Source of the DNA: Heracleum sosnowskyi
Lineage: Eukaryota; Streptophyta; Magnoliopsida; Apiales; Apiaceae
Direction of reading: 5' to 3'
Assembly: GCA_030848705.1 (NCBI GenBank)
Contig: JAUIZM010000013.1
Location: 248,001-312,000 of the forward strand
Length of the DNA stretch: 64,000 nt
Notes under the pieces: generated by a model
The model's database searches: none
The model's input: the letters and a program-made list of their open reading frames with translations, nothing else
What the model was told of the DNA's origin: nothing
In this document: piece by piece, positions 1 to 8,477 of the stretch
Layout of the letters: each line of letters starts with the position of its first letter
Position numbering within the stretch: position 1 is the first letter of the stretch
Position numbers and translations under genes: made by a program

Positions 1-546
1 CAATAAAGGAGCTCTAAATTGATTACTTGTTGAATAAGTCGGGAATAAAGCTTTACGTGATTTTCATTCATTTATTGAGAGTAACCCTAAATCCTAACAA
101 GTCAATGACGAGGCTCACAAGTTTTATCCTTATTCTACATGTAAGTATCTAAGCTCCAAGCAAATTTTATGTTTAAACAAGACAATAAAGAAGCTCTAAA
201 TTGATTACTTGTTGAATAAGTCGGGAATAAAGCTTCACCTGATTTTCTTTCATTTATTGAGAGTAACCCGAAATCCTAACAAGTCAATGACGAGGCTCAC
301 AAGTTTTATCCTTATTCTACATGTAAGTATCTAAGCTCCAAACAAATTTTATGTTTAAACAAGACAATAAAGAAGCTCTAAATTGATTACTTGTTGAATA
401 AGTCGGGAATAAAGATTTACGTGATTTTCATTCATTTATTGAGAGTAACCCTAAATCCTAACAAGTCAATGACGAGGCTCACAAGTTTTATCCTTATTCT
501 ACATGTAAGTATCTAAGCTCCAAACAAATTTTATGTTTAAACAAGA

Positions 547-723
547 CAATAAAGAAGCTCTAAATTGATTACTTGTTGAATAAGTCGGGAATAAAGCTTG
601 ATTTTCATTCATTTATTGAGAGTAACCCTAAATCCTAACAAGTCAATGACGAAGATCACAAGTTTTATCCTTATTCTACATGTAAGTATCTAAGCTCCAA
701 ACAAATTTTATGTTTAAACAAGA
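547..723. repeat. Length-variant satellite monomer (5-bp deletion)
   Basis: This copy reads AAAGCTTGATTTTC where neighbours read AAAGCTTTACGTGATTTTC, so TACGT or an equivalent five bases are missing. The spacing to the next monomer is 177 bp instead of 182 bp. It occupies the GAAGATCAC position of the 7-monomer unit. The equivalent monomer one unit later (1816) is full length, so the deletion arose after that unit was copied, or was lost from the other copies. Confidence 0.9.
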
Positions 724-3161
724 CAATAAAGAAGCTCTAAATTGATTACTTGTTGAATAAGTCGGGAATAAAGCTTTACGTGATTTTCATTCATTTATTG
801 AGAGTAACCCTAAATCCTAACAAGTCAATGACGAGGCTCACAAGTTTTATCCTTATTCTACATGTACGTATCTAAGCTCCAAGCAAATTTTATGTTTAAA
901 CAAGACAATAAAGAAGCTCTAAATTGATTACTTGTTGAATAAGTCGAGAATAAAGCTTCACCTGATTTTCATTCATTTATTGAGAGTAACCCTAAATCCT
1001 AACAAGTCAATGACGAGGCTCACAAGTTTTATCCTTATTCTACATGTAAGTATCTAAGCTCCAAACAAATTTTATGTTTAAACAAGACAATAAAGAAGCT
1101 CTAAATTGATTACTTGTTGAATAAGTCGGGAATAAAGCTTTACGTGATTTTCATTCATTTATTGAGAGTAACCCTAAATCCTAACAAGTCAATGACGAGG
1201 CTCACAAGTTTTATCCTTATTCTACATGTAAGTATCTAAGCTCCAAACAAATTTTATGTTTAAACAAGACAATAAAGAAGCTCTAAATTGATTACTTGTT
1301 GAATAAGTCGGGAATAAAGCTTTACGTGATTTTCATTCATTTATTGAGAGTAACCCTAAATCCTAACAAGTCAATGACGAGGCTCACAAGTTTTATCCTT
1401 ATTCTACATGTAAGTATCTAAGCTCCAAGCAAATTTTATGTTTAAACAAGACAATAAAGAAGCTCTAAATTGATTACTTGTTGAATAAGTCGGGAATAAA
1501 GCTTCACCTGATTTTCTTTCATTTATTGAGAGTAACCCTAAATCCTAACAAGTCAATGACGAGGCTCACAAGTTTTATCCTTATTCTACATGTAAGTATC
1601 TAAGCTCCAAACAAATTTTATGTTTAAACAAGACAATAAAGAAGCTCTAAATTGATTACTTGTTGAATAAGTCGGGAATAAAGATTTACGTGATTTTCAT
1701 TCATTTATTGAGAGTAACCCTAAATCCTAACAAGTCAATGACGAGGCTCACAAGTTTTATCCTTATTCTACATGTAAGTATCTAAGCTCCAAACAAATTT
1801 TATGTTTAAACAAGACAATAAAGAAGCTCTAAATTGATTACTTGTTGAATAAGTCGGGAATAAAGCTTTACGTGATTTTCATTCATTTATTGAGAGTAAC
1901 CCTAAATCCTAACAAGTCAATGACGAAGATCACAAGTTTTATCCTTATTCTACATGTAAGTATCTAAGCTCCAAACAAATTTTATGTTTAAACAAGACAA
2001 TAAAGAAGCTCTAAATTGATTACTTGTTGAATAAGTCGGGAATAAAGATTTACGTGATTTTCATTCATTTATTGAGAGTAACCCTAAATCCTAACAAGTC
2101 AATGACGAGGCTCACAAGTTTTATCCTTATTCTACATGTACGTATCTAAGCTCCAAGCAAATTTTATGTTTAAACAAGACAATAAAGAAGCTCTAAATTG
2201 ATTACTTGTTGAATAAGTCGAGAATAAAGCTTCACCTGATTTTCATTCATTTATTCAGAGTAACCCTAAATCCTAACAAGTCAATGACGAGGCTCACAAG
2301 TTTTATCCTTATTCTACATGTAAGTATCTAAGCTCCAAACAAATTTTATGTTTAAACAAGACAATAAAGAAGCTCTAAATTGATTACTTGTTGAATAAGT
2401 CGGGAATAAAGCTTTACGTGATTTTCATTCATTTATTGAGAGTAACCCTAAATCCTAACAAGTCAATGACGAGGCTCACAAGTTTTATCCTTATTCTACA
2501 TGTAAGTATCTAAGCTCCAAGCAAATTTTATGTTTAAACAAGACAATAAAGAAGCTCTAAATTGATTACTTGTTGAATAAGTCGGGAATAAAGCTTTACG
2601 TGATTTTCATTCATTTATTGAGAGTAACCCTAAATCCTAACAAGTCAATGACGAGGCTCACAAGTTTTATCCTTATTCTACATGTAAGTATCTAAGCTCC
2701 AAGCAAATTTTATGTTTAAACAAGACAATAAAGAAGCTCTAAATTGATTACTTGTTGAATAAGTCGGGAATAAAGCTTCACCTGATTTTCTTTCATTTAT
2801 TGAGAGTAACCCTAAATCCTAACAAGTCAATGACGAGGCTCACAAGTTTTATCCTTATTCTACATGTAAGTATCTAAGCTCCAAACAAATTTTATGTTTA
2901 AACAAGACAATAAAGAAGCTCTAAATTGATTACTTGTTGAATAAGTCGGGAATAAAGCTTTACGTGATTTTTATTCATTTATTGAGAGTAACCCTAAATC
3001 CTAACAAGTCAATGACGAGGCTCACAAGTTTTATCCTTATTATACATGTAAGTATCTAAGCTCCAAGCAAATTTTATGTTTAAACAAGACAATAAAGAAG
3101 CTCTAAATTGATTACTTGTTGAATAAGTCGGGAATAAAGCTTCACCTGATTTTCTTTCATT

Positions 3162-3164
3162 TAT
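3162..3164. other. Target-site duplication TAT, left copy
   Basis: The satellite reads CATTTAT immediately before the transposon and TATTGAGAG immediately after it. Uninterrupted monomers read CATTTATTGAGAG, so TAT is present twice. A 3-bp duplication is the known size for the CACTA superfamily. Confidence 0.9.
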
Positions 3165-3185
3165 CACTACACCATAAATGGCCTA
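3165..3185 (+). repeat. Transposon terminal inverted repeat, 5' end
   Basis: The 21 bases starting CACTACACCATAAATGG match the reverse complement of 8454-8474 without mismatch; the next base differs (T against C). The match stops at the conserved GGCCTA, which is also the start of a repeated GGCCTAYNRCAACA-like subterminal word. Confidence 0.93.
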
Positions 3186-3300
3186 TTACAACATTTTGAG
3201 GTCATGTTGCCTTTGATATTGTTGGCTTTGCTATGCTAATTTTTGCCTACTACAACATTGTCATTTTAATGTTACCTCAAACATCAAAGTATGTTGCTGT
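3180..3300. repeat. 5' subterminal repeat cluster of the CACTA element
   Basis: Short related words are packed behind the left terminus: TGTTGCC at 3205-3211, TGTTGGC at 3220-3226, TGTTGCT at 3292-3298, and GCCTAYTACAACA-type words near 3181 and 3245. Similar words recur at the other end of the element. In characterised CACTA elements such subterminal motifs bind the element-encoded TNPA-type protein and are needed for excision; that role is inferred here from position only. Confidence 0.7.
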
Positions 3301-4036
3301 AGAGTGAAAGTGTTTGCGCGTTGCAATATACATAAATTTGTGCTGCCACAGTGTTTTAATAAATAAATTATGTAAACTACTCAGAATACTTACATATTTC
3401 AAACTTATATTTTTAAAAATACAGTGACTTTTAAACATTTTTTCAAAATTACTAATTTTTAAGTTTTATTTTAAAAAATGTGGTTTGTAACATGAAATGA
3501 AACCTTTTTAACCTTAGAAATACATCGACTTTCTTTCATGTTGCAACTCGAATCAACACAAAAATCAATTTTGAAAAAAATTAAGTCAAAATTGCATTTT
3601 ATAGGATGCAGAAGTTGCAAACCGTAAATTCAAAAACTTATATTTTGTATTTTTTTTGTAAAAAGTTTGTATTTTTCAAAATACCCCGATAAAAATTATT
3701 TTTTAAAAATTCAAAATATTTTTTTATTTGAATAAATATTAATTAATGCTGATAAAAATAATCAAGAAGTTTTTTAAAAATAAATATAATATATTAAAAG
3801 AAGTGAATAAAATTAAAAATAATTAAAACATTTTTGGAGTTCAATAAATATATAATAATTGTTTTCTGTAAAGTAGTTTTTTCAAATTTCAAGTAAATAA
3901 ATTTTTGTGTAAAAGCATTTTAAGATATCGTCTTTGCACGGGAAAAGGTAAAATATTAGGTGAGCGGCAAAATGACCGCCCTTTTCAATTTTTCGCTGAG
4001 CATTACATCTCCCTCGCTTACTTAGAAAAAAAAATA
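3301..4036. other. AT-rich transposon interior without a gene
   Basis: This is very AT-rich, with many T and A runs and repeated TTTTTAAAAAT-like words between 3400 and 3850. Short frames here on both strands have no domain-like composition. The last part, from about 3935, becomes less AT-rich (CACGGGAAAAGG, TGAGCGGCAAAATGACCGCCC) and may be the proximal promoter of the leader that follows, but I see no convincing TATA box. Confidence 0.6.
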
Positions 4037-4155
4037 CATCTCCCTCAGCTTCCATTTTTTCCTTCTCCCTCGCTATCACTCTCTACATATCTGTATCTCT
4101 CTTTACGAACTGCTCTTTGATTAATTGATCTTTCTCCTCTCGTTCTCTTCGATTA
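4037..4155 (+). promoter_or_regulatory. Pyrimidine-rich leader, candidate 5' untranslated exon inside the transposon
   Basis: A stretch rich in CTCCCTC, CTTCTCC, CTCTCTAC and TCTCCTCTCG resembles the Y-rich core promoter and leader of many plant genes. It is followed, from about 4160, by T-rich sequence with GATCTAGGGTTTTT, typical of a plant first intron. No start codon can be tied to a good frame. Together with the exon-like segments downstream it suggests a transcription unit on the + strand. This call rests on composition only. Confidence 0.4.
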
Positions 4156-4429
4156 ATCGGTTTGGGGATTTTTTAATTTGAGGCTTTTTCGATCTAGGGT
4201 TTTTCCGGTTTAAATAAGTTCTAGTTTGAAAGGTTCTTTAATTTTGAGGTTTAATGATTGTTCAAATTGATTTAATTAGTCTCTTTTTGCATCAGGGCTT
4301 CAATTAGATTTTCAGTGGAGCTGATCTGGATTTTGGGCTTCCTCTTCGATTTGGTTGTTTGGATTTGATATTGATTTGGAGCTTTAATTTGATTTCATGG
4401 CTTGGATTTTTAGGTATCTTGTCAGATTT

Positions 4430-4917
<488 letters not shown>

Positions 4918-4984
4918 ATGAATCGGTTGATGGCGGGCGCAAGTCTGATGAATGTAATATGATTGAGCAAGAAAGGCCGAACGG
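4918..4984 (+). other. Candidate exon (67 nt), possible decayed coding segment
   Basis: It is bounded by a TTACAG acceptor and a GGGTATGC donor. Only one frame is open across it, starting with a split codon that ends AT. It encodes an acidic, polar stretch containing ESVDGGRKSDECN and MIEQERPNG. G+C content is visibly higher than in the flanks. If spliced to 5253 the frame continues into a Leu/Glu-rich reading (QEEEYKQIELHLNRIQEL) and then, through 6248, reaches a stop near 6309. The alternative frame used by the next three exons cannot be reached from here without a one-base shift. If unspliced, the frame runs on to 5189. No family is recognised. Confidence 0.3.
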
Positions 4985-5252
4985 GTATGCCATCAGTAAT
5001 TTAGCTCCTATTTATTTGAGTATGCCTTTAGTTCCTCCACCTTTCAGAAAGTGTTCAATGTCATTATTAATGTTGCCTGTGAAGTTCTCAGTGCTGTATT
5101 TTGAATATAATGTATCCTACTTGACACCTTACAACTGCTTTATGGTGATAAAATGTTCGCTTTCAATATTTATTGTGTTCATCTTATGAGTTCCAGTAAC
5201 TTGTTATTTTGTATAGGTTAAAATTAATATCTTCTTGTTATATTCCTACCAG

Positions 5253-6881
5253 GCTTCAGGAGGAGGAATACAAGCAGATAGAACTTCATCTCAATCGCAT
5301 TCAGGAACTGTTATACCTGCTAGTATTGGTAAGACTGATCAATATAAAGTAACACTTTTAGTAAGATTCTTAAGTTCGTTGCGTGTCTTTTCAGTGTTCA
5401 TAATGCCATAACTGAGTGATTCTTAAACCATAGAGATTGTAATTTTAGACCTGAAAAATATTCTAGTACAGTTTCGATGTACTTAAATTGGAATAGAGAA
5501 AGACAATTAGTAAGAACTAAATTCCACTTTGTGCAATTCTGAAATTCAGAAATTCAGAAATGTTTTGTGTGACAATGTTGAGGGATTTAGAGGTCTAATT
5601 ACAGGATGGTTAAAAAATAAAAATTATAAGTTTATGTTTGAATTGTATGTCGGCAAAATGTGGTGGCTACCAGACCTGTATAAGTTGAGATACAACTGAT
5701 TTAGTGTACCTGTTTCAGGTTGTATCTAACTATCAGCACAGCAGAATTTAAAATTAAGCCGTAAATTGGAAAATTGATATTATACAGCGATTTTTGGACA
5801 TGTCGTTGATATGCCTTTATTATCTTTGATCGGAGAAGTGTAATTTACGATGTATGTGTAGCATCTAGTTTTGGAAGGTGTATCCTTATTTCAAATGCCT
5901 TATGAGGACTGAGAATAGGGTGTATACATGACTGCGACTGAGATTAGGCTGTACACTTGGCTGGAATTGAGAATAGGCTGTATACTTGGCTGCGTTTTGG
6001 ACTTTGTATCACCTGAAACACACACCGAGTGTGAAGTCTGCTGGGGGTTTGTAATACGTAGATGCTCTTTTTTAGAGTTATCACAAGTCTCATGTAAATT
6101 GTAACTTGACTTCCAAAATGCAACATTTAGAGGGGATATTGTATCATCGGTCTTTAAACTGTATAAATTAAGAATTATTGCTTAACATGTTACCTATCTT
6201 AATGTTTATTAGCGGTTCACAATAATTATTTATACTTGATAGTTTAGGTAGTCGTCCAGTTACCAGAGCCCCTTGTTGTGGACCTCAGCCTGGCAGTGGA
6301 AGAGGCAGAATAAGTTCAGACCTGCATTTTGAATCAGGTTTGTTGGCTTTCCAGTGTACACTTTTCGTTATTGCGTCAAAGGTGCTGGAATTATTTTCTT
6401 TTGAACAGATGCTAGCTCCAAAAGTTGATTTCTATATTTTAAATCTCTGTTTATGTCCTTGAATCTTCCACAGCTTTCGCATAAATCTTTTTAGAGCCAA
6501 ATTCATGTATTATCTTGGATAAATTTAATTAGTTAATATGTAAATGTTGTGATGGTTCCAAATTGAAGAAAAAAAAACAATAATTAGCTTAATGAATCAT
6601 TTAGATTATTAATTATAATATGGATACGCATTATCAAGCACAATGAAAAATGTAAAATGTTGTATATGCGGAACAAAATTATAGTTTAATTTTTTTTTTT
6701 TTCAGAAATCTCTTATATGTCCCTGATGAACAAAATGTTTTTTGTTTAATTCTAAGAATGATGCATCTCGGTATAGTTGTGTCCCATATACAGTACTCTA
6801 AATTGTAAAGAAATTGTATTGTTTTTTATACTTACAGCTCACAAAAATGGAGTAGAAGAAAAAGCTAAAGTTCATGGTTAA
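5253..6881 (+). CDS. Candidate three-exon reading frame inside the transposon (69 codons visible), unknown product
   Basis: Three segments join in phase through canonical sites: 5253-5328 (acceptor TACCAG, donor GTAAGA), 6248-6337 (acceptor TTTAG, donor GTTTGT) and 6838-6881 (acceptor TTACAG, stop TAA at 6879). Phases agree at both junctions (G|GT and G|CT). The product is Gly/Ser/Arg-rich and probably disordered: ASGGGIQADRTSSQSHSG, then SRPVTRAPCCGPQPGSGRGR, ending in NGVEEKAKVHG. No start codon is found upstream in the same frame, so it is 5'-incomplete or broken. A second frame is also open through the first two exons, so which one was coding is uncertain. It could be a captured host gene fragment (a Pack-CACTA) or a remnant of a TNPA-like element gene. 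No known domain is recognised. Confidence 0.33.
5329..6247. other. Presumed intron, holding a minisatellite but no gene
   Basis: T-rich, with scattered stops in all frames. It contains a short AATTCAGA direct repeat near 5544-5561 and the 29-bp tandem repeat annotated separately. A short minus-strand frame at 5944-6126 crosses the minisatellite and shows no domain, so I do not call it. Confidence 0.5.
5911..5997 (+). repeat. 29-bp minisatellite, three copies
   Basis: Units start at 5911, 5940 and 5969, each beginning GAGAATAGG or GAGATTAGG and continuing YTGTAYACWTGRCTG. Spacing is exactly 29 bp, with several substitutions between copies, so the duplication is not very recent. It lies in a presumed intron of the transposon's internal unit. 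Confidence 0.85.
6338..6837. other. Presumed intron, no gene seen
   Basis: AT-rich sequence starts at the GTTTGT donor after 6337 and ends in CTTACAG before 6838. It includes a poly-T tract near 6691-6703 close to a TTCAG. No open segment worth reporting. Confidence 0.45.
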
Positions 6882-7052
6882 GCAAAATGAGAAAGATATT
6901 AGATACTTATATTTTTACAGATGGATCCTTGACATTTTCTGATAGGCTAATAGTGTTACAAACAGATTATGTTATTGTATTTGTGCAACTTCTTCTCCGT
7001 CATATTTTACAGCATTATATTTATTCCCTAATTCATCTTTTTATACCTGTAG
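6882..7052. other. Short spacer or intron after the candidate stop
   Basis: A 61-codon frame overlaps here (6887-7072) but is T-rich, hydrophobic by composition and ends in WGWTW. It may be chance. The segment closes with TACCTGTAG, a usable acceptor, directly before 7053. Confidence 0.35.
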
Positions 7053-7142
7053 CATGGGGTTGGACCTGGTGAAGGGAACAGTGCGTAACAACTTAGAAGC
7101 TGGTGTTATTAACCTGCAATGAGCAAAGTAAAGATATTACAG
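7053..7142 (+). other. Candidate downstream exon, small open frame
   Basis: Bounded by CCTGTAG on the left and CAG|GTAAAG on the right. It contains a 22-codon frame from ATG 7054 to TGA 7120 (MGLDLVKGTVRNNLEAG then VINLQ). Higher purine and G+C content than its flanks supports an exonic origin, but the frame is too short to call a protein. It may be an untranslated downstream exon of the internal transcript. Confidence 0.3.
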
Positions 7143-7733
7143 GTAAAGGGCCCTCGTGTAACTGGATGACTTGGTTTTACATTATGCTAGTATTTTATTT
7201 GATTTTAACCAAAAGTATCTGAACCATTTTGGTGTTTCTCGTTGTATCAGTTTGCAACGGAAGCAGCAATAACTATCCTAATAATTTGTAGTACAGAGGT
7301 AAATGTATTGTTCCAGATAACACTAATGAAGTTCCAGCTCAAAAGTAGTTACATATTCAACACGAGTTTCTAATTTCTCACCAATATGCATGCACAAAAT
7401 TTGACATTTGTTTGTACATATATAAGATCAATAGATGCATATCATATGTAAGTTTGATTTTATTGTAGCATCAGATCAGGGAGACTTTAGTCAAACTTTT
7501 TTTCCAATGAGCAACTGATTTCTACAAACTTATCACTGAACCTATGGAAGCAGATCAAAACATTAGTTTCTGGCACACATTGGACAGCAATATTCATCGT
7601 GATGCTCAAAGTTTTTATCTTTAGGCTAAGATGATAATTATGCTATATGTGATTTGTATTATATGCTGCATTTAAACTTTGAATATTAACTCTATCCTCA
7701 GGTTCTCTCGCAATATTTTTTGTTGTGTTGCAG
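7143..7733. other. Presumed intron, no gene seen
   Basis: It starts with GTAAAGGG and ends with GTTGCAG at 7727-7733, both usable splice signals. The interior is T-rich with an exon-like patch near 7250-7270 (TTTGCAACGGAAGCAGC). No frame of interest. Confidence 0.4.
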
Positions 7734-8056
7734 GTCTATCATGACAAAAAAATGAGACTCATGGAGAGATAAGAGAGGCTTTCAGTTAATGACAAAAATG
7801 AGTTTATTTTTATTGTAATATTGTGTTTGGAGATACTCATCTAGTTGGTTGAAGATTGTGTTTGGAGATACTTTTCTAGTTAGTTGAATTTGTGGTTAAA
7901 TCTAGATTGTAAGTTTGGATTATTATGTAGTCTGATGTTATCTGGTGGGAATGAAAAAACAGGATGTGTTGTTGATTTGGTTGGGTATGGTATTTATATA
8001 TATAGATTGTGTGTTTTTAATTGTAAATAGAAAACTGTTGCTATTGATGTTATAAA
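7734..8056 (+). other. Candidate last exon or 3' untranslated region of the internal unit
   Basis: It follows a GTTGCAG acceptor and begins GTCTATCATGACAAAAAAATG. Stops are frequent, and T-rich sequence with TATTTATATATATAG follows near 7990-8003. It holds a 35-bp direct duplication (7820-7889). It ends where the subterminal TGTTGGC cluster starts. Polyadenylation signals cannot be assigned with confidence. Confidence 0.3.
7820..7889 (+). repeat. 35-bp direct tandem duplication
   Basis: Two units start at 7820 and 7855 with ATTGTGTTTGGAGATACT, followed by CATCTAGTTGGTTGAAG and TTTCTAGTTAGTTGAAT. There are a few substitutions between copies. It is a local duplication within the transposon interior. 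Confidence 0.85.
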
Positions 8057-8436
8057 GTGTTGGCAAATAGAACAAATAATGTATAACAAAATGTTGCTAG
8101 AGCTAAAAATTGTGTTGGCATAAATGTGGGACCCACACTGGATCCCAAATTGTACCTAAATTGGACCCCACAGGTGGGGCCCACTTTGTGGGCCAACGGT
8201 GGGTCCCACTTCATTTTACTGAAAATATAACACAAAGCCAACATAGATATTTTGTTGGTATAGGGTAAAAATATTGTTGTCATAGCAGTCTATTACAACA
8301 CCAAAATTCATGTTGCCATAGAGGAGGATAATGTTGGCATAGACCCCAAAGCTAACATCAAAAAAACCAACACAAAAAAAGTGTTGGCTTTGCAATTTTT
8401 CGGCCTACAGCAACATATTTTGGACATACGCCAACA
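8057..8436. repeat. 3' subterminal repeat cluster of the CACTA element
   Basis: TGTTGGC occurs at 8058-8064, 8113-8119, 8332-8338 and 8382-8388. Its complement GCCAACA occurs at 8237-8243 and 8430-8436. Variants TGTTGCT (8092-8098), TGTTGGT (8253-8259) and TGTTGCC (8311-8317) lie between, and GGCCTACAGCAACA starts at 8402. The cluster is denser and longer than the left one, an asymmetry also known in En/Spm. Two short minus-strand frames cross this region, but both run through repeat words or the element boundary and are not genes. Confidence 0.75.
8126..8209. promoter_or_regulatory. Three GTGGGNCCCAC boxes (TCP-type binding consensus)
   Basis: GTGGGACCCAC lies at 8126-8136, GTGGGGCCCAC at 8174-8184 and GTGGGTCCCAC at 8199-8209. 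Each is palindromic around its central base, and the first and third are exact inverted copies of each other, so this G+C-rich patch could also fold back. GTGGGNCCCAC is the published consensus for class I (PCF-type) TCP transcription factors of plants. Three exact matches within 84 bp of an otherwise AT-rich element is unlikely by chance. Whether TCP proteins act here, on transcription or transposition, is inference. Confidence 0.6.
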
Positions 8437-8453
8437 GTTTTCAGGGCTTGCCG

Positions 8454-8474
8454 TAGGCCATTTATGGTGTAGTG
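8454..8474 (-). repeat. Transposon terminal inverted repeat, 3' end
   Basis: This is the perfect inverted partner of 3165-3185, ending TGGTGTAGTG directly against the TAT duplication. Confidence 0.93.
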
Positions 8475-8477
8475 TAT
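8475..8477. other. Target-site duplication TAT, right copy
   Basis: This is the partner of the TAT at 3162-3164. The interrupted monomer starts at 3090. Bases 3090-3164 (75 bp) plus 8478-8584 (107 bp) total 182 bp, exactly one monomer, which fixes both element ends to the base. Confidence 0.9.

Larger units (their letters stand above)
1..3164. repeat. 182-bp satellite array, type A, left block (7-monomer higher-order repeat)
   Basis: About 17.4 head-to-tail monomers. The word CAATAAAG recurs at 1, 183, 365, 547, 724, 906, 1088, 1270, 1452, 1634 and onward, giving 182 bp spacing; one monomer (547-723) is 177 bp. Landmarks in the first copy are a HindIII site at 48-53, a telomere-like word AACCCTAAATCCTAAC at 83-98 and a GTTTAAAC palindrome at 171-178. 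Diagnostic variants recur in order: CTTTACGTG, CTTCACCTG with TTTCTTTC, GATTTACGTG, GAAGATCAC, GTACGTATC, TCGAGAATAAAG, then plain. Monomer 1 therefore matches monomer 8 (1270) and monomer 15 (2544), a 7-monomer unit of 1274 bp. Stops occur in every frame, so the array is non-coding. Orientation is arbitrary. Confidence 0.97.

Noticed and set aside
83..98. True telomere array
   Set aside because: Only one to two degenerate CCCTAAA-like words occur per monomer; there is no uninterrupted (CCCTAAA)n run anywhere in the window.
1..3164. CRISPR-like array
   Set aside because: Units are 182 bp, contiguous and nearly identical throughout, with no unique spacers and no cas genes. This is satellite DNA of a plant type.
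3882..4120. Short overlapping frames on both strands before the pyrimidine-rich leader
   Set aside because: Opposite-strand shadows of the same AT- and pyrimidine-rich sequence. Low-complexity composition and no recognisable motif.
4959..5189. 76-codon forward frame starting MIEQERPNG
   Set aside because: Its first part coincides with the candidate exon 4918-4984. Beyond the donor at 4985 it becomes T-rich and hydrophobic, as expected for intron read-through.
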